Source of the DNA: Hyperoodon ampullatus
Lineage: Eukaryota; Chordata; Mammalia; Artiodactyla; Ziphiidae
Assembly: GCA_949752795.1 (NCBI GenBank)
Contig: OX457061.1
Span: 28,834,425 to 28,898,424 of the forward strand
DNA length: 64,000 nt
Direction: 5' to 3'
A program made the translations under genes and the position numbers. The notes under the pieces were generated by a model that was not told where the DNA came from, ran no database searches, and saw only the letters and a program-made list of their open reading frames with translations. Below, piece after piece: positions 58,855-64,000 of the stretch; positions within the stretch are counted from its first letter, which is position 1, and each line of letters starts with the position of its first letter.

Positions 58855-60105
58855 GTTTACAGGTAAATTTATGACATGGGAAATACTCAAGAAATATTAT
58901 TAAGTCAATAAAGAAGGTTTCAAAAATCTATACAATGTATATCTAAAGTGTGTGTGTGTGTGTGTGGTGTGTGTGTGTGTATGTAAAGAAAAAAATGCTA
59001 GAAGCACACAGACTACAATGTTTGTATTTATTTACATTAATTTTTTCAAATGTTATGCATTCACTTGTTTTCCACAGCTAATAGTATTAAAATAAAAGCA
59101 TAAGTATTAGACAAGAAATTATTTGGAAACAGAAATCAGAACACATGGAATTTTAAACAATATATTTTGGAAGAAAAATTAAATATATTCAAAGTAGTCT
59201 CAAAAACTTCCACAGAAGATTCAATCAGTTTCTTTCTCCACTTTACTCAACTAAAAACCCGTGCATTCCTCCTTTTACTTTTGGAGGCAAGGCTCTGTAA
59301 TAGCAACTCATCATTCCTGTTTCAAACATCTGTCAATAATCACTTATCTGTATTTCTTTGTTCTCAGGTTCCAAACATAACCCAATCACTGCTATTGCAA
59401 AAATCAAACCTCTTTCCCTAAACTCAAAAGAAATGGCTCAATTAACTACTTAAGAAAATTTATCTCTTGTTAGAACTGCCAAATGAACCTTAAAAAAGAA
59501 AAACTCTCTCAATTCTAGTTAGTATTAAAGGAATTGACAGATGGAAATGTTGATTATAATTGATTTTTATTTACACTTGCTTCATCTGATCTTTTCACAG
59601 ATGTGTGATGAAATTTGTCTCCTATAGAAAATATTTTCTTTTGGAAGAGGGCTAAATATTTAGTTCTAATCAGCCTTCTAATCAAGTATGTATTTAGGGA
59701 AAAATAAGGAGTCCAGCTGACTTGTTTTCAATCCCAAGGCAGCGGCCATCTCTAAATTCTGACAATACAGCTAGAATAAAAGCTTCAATAAGGAAGAGGT
59801 TTTGGCTATCCTGGGTATTACTTAAATATCAAGATGCAGCACACTTTATCCAGGGACTTGTAAGCTATCAGTTAATATTATTGGATGGTCGATGGGTGGA
59901 TAAATGGCTACATTAGAAGCAATGGATGTAGGTGCCGTGTACATAGATGTAGAAAACTTCCACTGCAACCACTGACATAGTTTTCCAAAATTCTAATCTC
60001 TGTATTTGTCTCTCACCCTACCCCAACCTGATATTTTATCATTTATTCCATCACATTTTCATTTCCTAATCATTTATTATTATTACACTTCCTGATTTTT
60101 CTGTT
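58855..60105. other. Intergenic DNA, no gene seen
   Basis: Contains a GT microsatellite at 58950-58982. Open frames at 59167-59421 and 59722-59916 lack recognised motifs. Confidence 0.4.
58950..58982. repeat. (GT)n microsatellite with one interruption
   Basis: About eight GT units, a 'gg' interruption, then about eight more. Likely polymorphic. Confidence 0.93.
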
Positions 60106-60109
60106 ATTA

Positions 60110-60215
60110 TATATTATTCCTGCATGTAAAGGAAAAATTTTGTTCATTTTTATATCCTGGTGACTAGCAGAAAGTAAGAATTAAATTGCTAATTAAACAG
60201 ATGAATAGATTCCCT
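60110..60215 (+). mobile_element. L2 LINE 3' terminus (tentative)
   Basis: 'tgcatgtaaaggaaaaattt', 'tttatatcctggtgactagc' and 'taattaaacagatgaatag' match the L2 3' end in order, weakly. Confidence 0.4.
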
Positions 60216-60620
60216 AGGTGCAGAAAATATATTATGTCTGTGATGGCCATATCTAGAAATAAATTTTTCTTGTAGGCCTGGTCACAATGGAACAAAGATG
60301 GCTAGGACAAAAATAAGTATCTTTAGAGATTATTTTGACCCCCTGACCTTTATCAAAATTCTGATTCGACGACAGGTCAAAGAATTTGGAAATTATATTC
60401 CTTTTATAGCACTTTTCAATCATTAGTTTAGCACAGGTCATTTTATATCTAAACTTTCTCAGTTTTCATCACCATTCCTATTTGCTGCTGTTCTATAAGA
60501 ACTATGCTATGTGTTTTATATAGGTTGTTAAGTATACGGGCAGTCTTAACATATAGTGTAGCTGTGATACAAATGATTTAATTTATATAAAGAGTATTAT
60601 ACAAATATTATTCCCTTTTT

Positions 60621-60831
60621 TTTTTTTTTTTTTTTTTTTGCGGTACGCGGGCATCTTGCTGTTGTGGCCTCTCCCGTTGCGGAGCACAGGCTCCAGACAT
60701 GCAGGCTCAGCGGCCATGGCTCACGGGCCCAGCCGCTCCGCGGCATGTGGGATCTTCCCAGACCGGGGCACGAACCTGTGTCTCCTGCATCGGCAGGCAG
60801 ACTCTCAACCACTGTGCCACCAGGGAAGCCC
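60621..60831 (-). mobile_element. CHR-type SINE
   Basis: T run, inverted body and a head ending 'cagggaagccc'. The perfect target duplication TATTCCCTTTTT is at 60609-60620 and 60832-60843. Close to the 48.0 kb copy in sequence, so a relatively young insertion. Confidence 0.95.
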
Positions 60832-60839
60832 TATTCCCT

Positions 60840-61195
60840 TTTTATTACCCAGAATTATGTGTGCATTCTTACAGGCCTTGGGAGACTTTCTCTAGGATAT
60901 ATACCTTGAAGTAGAATTGCTGAACCACAGAGCAAACACATACACTTCATTTCAATAAATAATGCCAAACTGCTTTCCAAGATGACTGTATTTATCCTCC
61001 TGAGAGTAGCATCTGAGGTTTCTCTTTCCTCACATCCTTTACAACCCTTGGTGTTATACTCCAATGTAGTATTTTATTATTCTAATATATATTGTGCTAT
61101 TCCTCTTGCAACAGGGGTGAAAAATACACCTTTGTTATTTTAAGTCACTGAGTTTTGGATTTTTGTTACCAAAGCATAACCTGTTGTGATTGATT
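60840..61195 (-). mobile_element. Old LINE-type fragments flanking the SINE
   Basis: 'ataccttgaagtagaattgc' and 'tgaaccacagagcaaacaca', then 'tgccaaactgctttccaaga', are inverted L1 3' words. The following 'gttattttaagtcactgagt' belongs to another old family in forward orientation, matching the inverted motif at 8675. Two adjacent relics are likely. Confidence 0.5.
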
Positions 61196-61199
61196 CAGT

Positions 61200-63415
61200 G
61201 ACTGTTCAAGTTTTCACTCTGCTGAATGTTTAGAGCCATATCAGTTGGGTGTCCCTGAGGTTGTTAAGCTCAAGGCTGTACTTTGTCGCTTGTTACCACA
61301 TTACCAACTATTTATGGTGCAAAGTGAAAAGAATTCTGGAGGCAACACCAGCCAACCAACTGGGAGCATATAAAATGCCCATTATTCGATGTAACCTGTA
61401 CAACTATTTATAACAGATCATTATTTTGGAGTTGCTCAACTGCAAAGCCTGCTAATACATGGCATGCTTCTAATTCTCTATTGAAGTGGTTATATACAAA
61501 TACAGCCAAAGTGTTTTGCAGAAAATGTTCAGTTCTTGAGTAGGTAATATCTGATTCAGGTAGATGAAAAGCTTGATTAAAGCAATAGCAATCAACGTAC
61601 TGGTCAAGGCAGTAAAATTAAACACTATCCTTATGTAGTCCCAGAAATAGTTGCAATTTAGTGTACTCTACAATTAGAATTAAATCAGAGTAGTGATAAG
61701 CTGTCACAATTTCAATTAATCATGACCTTTAATTAAGCATAGCAATGGAAGAACTACTCTCTTAAAATAATTAGGGTTTATACTAGTAAGTGGGTTAGAA
61801 ACAGCATAAAGTAAGCATTTTGCTGGCCTGGAAGCTGAGAAACAAGACAGATCTGAAAATATCTTTTTCTGAACTTCTGCTTTTTTTGCTCTATATTTTC
61901 TTCTTTACCACAAGCATATGACTCAAAGTAAAATTTCATAGTTTTTTACTCTTTGACTGACTGTGAGGTAGTCATTGACATTTCTTCTTTCTTGACTTTA
62001 CCAATTGGATAATGGGAATAATGAATGGTAGGTAGTTGTAAAAGGATAAATTAGTTGTATAAAGATAAGTTCCAGGGCTTTCGTTTGATTGTAGGACAAA
62101 GAAAACTAATCTGAACCAGTTTAGGCAATACAAAGAAAAACAGTATTTGGCAGGGGACAGATGAGCTTCAGTGACGGCTAAAATCAGGGGACAATGCAAT
62201 CAAGAGTAAATTTGTTTCCCATTTTTCCTATTTCTCTATGCCAATTGAATTCTCTTATCAGAGATGTCTTCATGAGGCTGTAACCATGGCCTTTATACTT
62301 TTCTAGTTTTGCCACAGGGAATTAAAAACTTAGTTTCCCTTAGTTCCAATTCTAAAATTCCTTGACCAGGACTCTAAATAGCCTGCTATAGATTACACAA
62401 TCATTACTATGGCAAAGGGTTGGGCAGGATACTTGATTCACAACTCTGATTAAAATACATAATTGTGGTTAAGGAAAAAGCAATACCTGCAAATAAGTGT
62501 GAAGGGGAGGTAGAGACAGAGTAGACTATCTAATATGTGTGATTTTTCTAAATTTAAAAGTTGAATGTTGATAATTAAAACTTTCCTATAGATATGTGCA
62601 AGTCAACAACAATAGTAAACAAAAACAATGAAATAACCATTGAGCCCTTGTATGTACCCCACCCCAGTAAAGGATAACAACAACAAAAAAGGTTAAATAC
62701 AAAATATCCATTTAAATAACCCACAGTTGTTGAAAGACTCTCAAGATATCTGCCAATTCCACAATTACTACAGAAAAATTTGGGAAAGGACATAGACAAT
62801 ACTACTTCTTAGGTGGAGGAAAATTTTGCAAATTTTACCGTATAAAGAGCAGCTAAAGACTGTATATGGGTTCTATCCCTTACATTGATGGAACAGCTTT
62901 TACTAAACAAACACAGCTGCCAATAAAGATCATGAATATTGGATAAGCTAAGTATTTTTTAAATGCTTACACATGTGGTAAGCAGCCTAATATATGAACA
63001 AATAAATGGCTCCTGATCCTTGAAATGAAGACGGCAAACTAGGAGAGCTCCACATTCTAATGATTTCCCCCCTCAGGGTATTTCCCAGTTTACTGAGGCC
63101 CAAGAGGGAATGAATTTCAAGCAGTAAGCAGAGAAGTCTTACTAGGATAAAACAACTGTGCTTGTAGCTCGAGACTGTAAGAGTTACCAGACCCTGAGGG
63201 GGCATTTTCCTAGAAAAAAGGAAACCACAGTGGGGGAGTTCCAAATCAATATACAAGTATACATCACATGCTTGGTTCACTCTGAAACTCATCATTTACT
63301 ACTCTAAGGAAACCCGTGAAAAAAACAGTAAATGGGAGGCTAAAAGTTAGAACGTCTGCAAGAATAAAGCAATGTGGAAGTAATTTAACTGTCTTGCAAA
63401 ATTAAAAAGAATGAG
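61200..63415. other. Intergenic DNA, no gene seen
   Basis: No named repeat and no supported gene over 2.2 kb. Positions 61230-61420 and 62070-62400 are of higher complexity and could be unique or very old repeat sequence. Open frames on the minus strand here lack motifs. Confidence 0.4.
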
Positions 63416-63419
63416 TGAA

Positions 63420-64000
63420 TAGATTTTAATAGAGGATTAAAGACTCTATCTATCAAAAGATCAATGAAACTAAGAGCTGGTTCTCTGAAAGGATAAACAA
63501 AATTGATAAACCTTTAGCCAAACATGTCACACAAAAAAGAAAGAACACTCAAGTAAATAAAATCAGAATTGAAAAAGGAGAAGTTACAACCAACACCACA
63601 TAAATACAAAAGATCATAAGAGATTATTACAAACAAGTATATGCCAATAAAATGAGCAATCTAGAAGAAATGAACAAATTCCTAGAAATGTACAATCTTC
63701 CAAGTATGAACCAGGAAGAAACAGAAAATAACAGACCAATTATCAGTAATAAAATTGAATCAGTAATGAAAACACACCCCCAGCAAACCAAAGTCCAGGA
63801 GCAGACAGCTTCACAGGTGAACTTTACCAAACATTTAAAGAACAGTTAATACCTATCCATCTCAAAATATTCCAGAAAATTACAGAGGAAGGAATGCTTC
63901 TGAATTCATTCTATGAGGCCAAAGACATCAAAAAAAAGAAAATTTCAGGCCAACATCACTGATGAACATAGATGCAAGATCCTCAACAAAATATTAGCAA
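63420..64000 (+). mobile_element. LINE-1 ORF2 fragment running off the window
   Basis: From about 63440 the sequence matches the ORF2 linker and start of RT ('taagagctggttctctgaaa', 'gataaacaaaattgataaac'). The frame at 63652-63849 corresponds to the segment ending in the [10 protein letters not shown] motif, here degraded to [11 protein letters not shown]. It continues with 'ttcattctatgaggccaaag' to the window end. It is more diverged than the 10-14 kb L1 at the same region, so it is an older copy. Its 3' part is outside the window. Confidence 0.88.

Noticed and set aside
1..64000. A previously undescribed biological system
   Set aside because: Nothing beyond transposable elements, simple repeats and unassigned intergenic DNA could be supported. 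The unusual points are rearranged transposons, reported separately.

Overview
This window reads as gene-poor, AT-rich nuclear DNA from a mammal, most likely a cetacean. The lineage call rests on eight copies of a roughly 210-bp SINE with a tRNA-like head, a conserved body ending near 'gtaccgc' and a homopolymer A tail. I recognise it from memory as the CHR-type, tRNA-Glu-derived SINE of the cetacean/hippo/ruminant group. The LINE-1 copies also carry a 5' UTR, ORF1 and 3' UTR of cetartiodactyl type. I find no intact cellular gene, no convincing exon, no RNA gene and no bacterial-style operon. All long open frames are decayed transposon proteins or readthrough of SINE and LINE sequence.

Layout: 1-4365 is a long plus-strand L1 that has lost part of its reverse transcriptase. 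About 7940-8505 is a solo LTR of ERV class I type. About 10349-13824 is a rearranged L1 with a 5' UTR, a broken ORF1, an ORF2 interrupted by a second piece of L1 5' UTR, and a jump from mid-ORF2 to the 3' end. 14-23 kb is old sequence with scattered MIR and L2 fragments. 23151-23868 is a 5'-truncated L1. 27830-31720 is an old minus-strand L1 that hosts a Tigger-derived miniature element and three CHR SINEs. 32.9-35.9 kb holds more L1 3' ends plus a SINE. 42.6 kb holds a SINE with an internal palindrome. 44.5-46.4 kb is a decayed Tigger1-like transposon. 49.06-52.10 kb is a MULE-type DNA transposon with long inverted ends, a relic of its transposase, an AT minisatellite and a nested SINE. 52.8-54.4 kb is an L1 3' half. 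55.8-58.9 kb holds old L1 3' ends. 60.6 kb is a SINE. 63.4-64.0 kb is an L1 ORF2 fragment that runs off the window.

The elements form a layered record rather than a working system. The oldest layer is MIR, L2 and old L1M. The middle layer is Tigger, MULE and LTR elements. The youngest layer is lineage-specific L1 and CHR SINE insertions, often with readable target-site duplications (TSDs). The best leads are the 5' UTR segment inside ORF2 of the 10-14 kb L1, the MULE relic, and the palindrome in the 42.7 kb SINE. Family names come from recognition without a database search; subfamily names are tentative.
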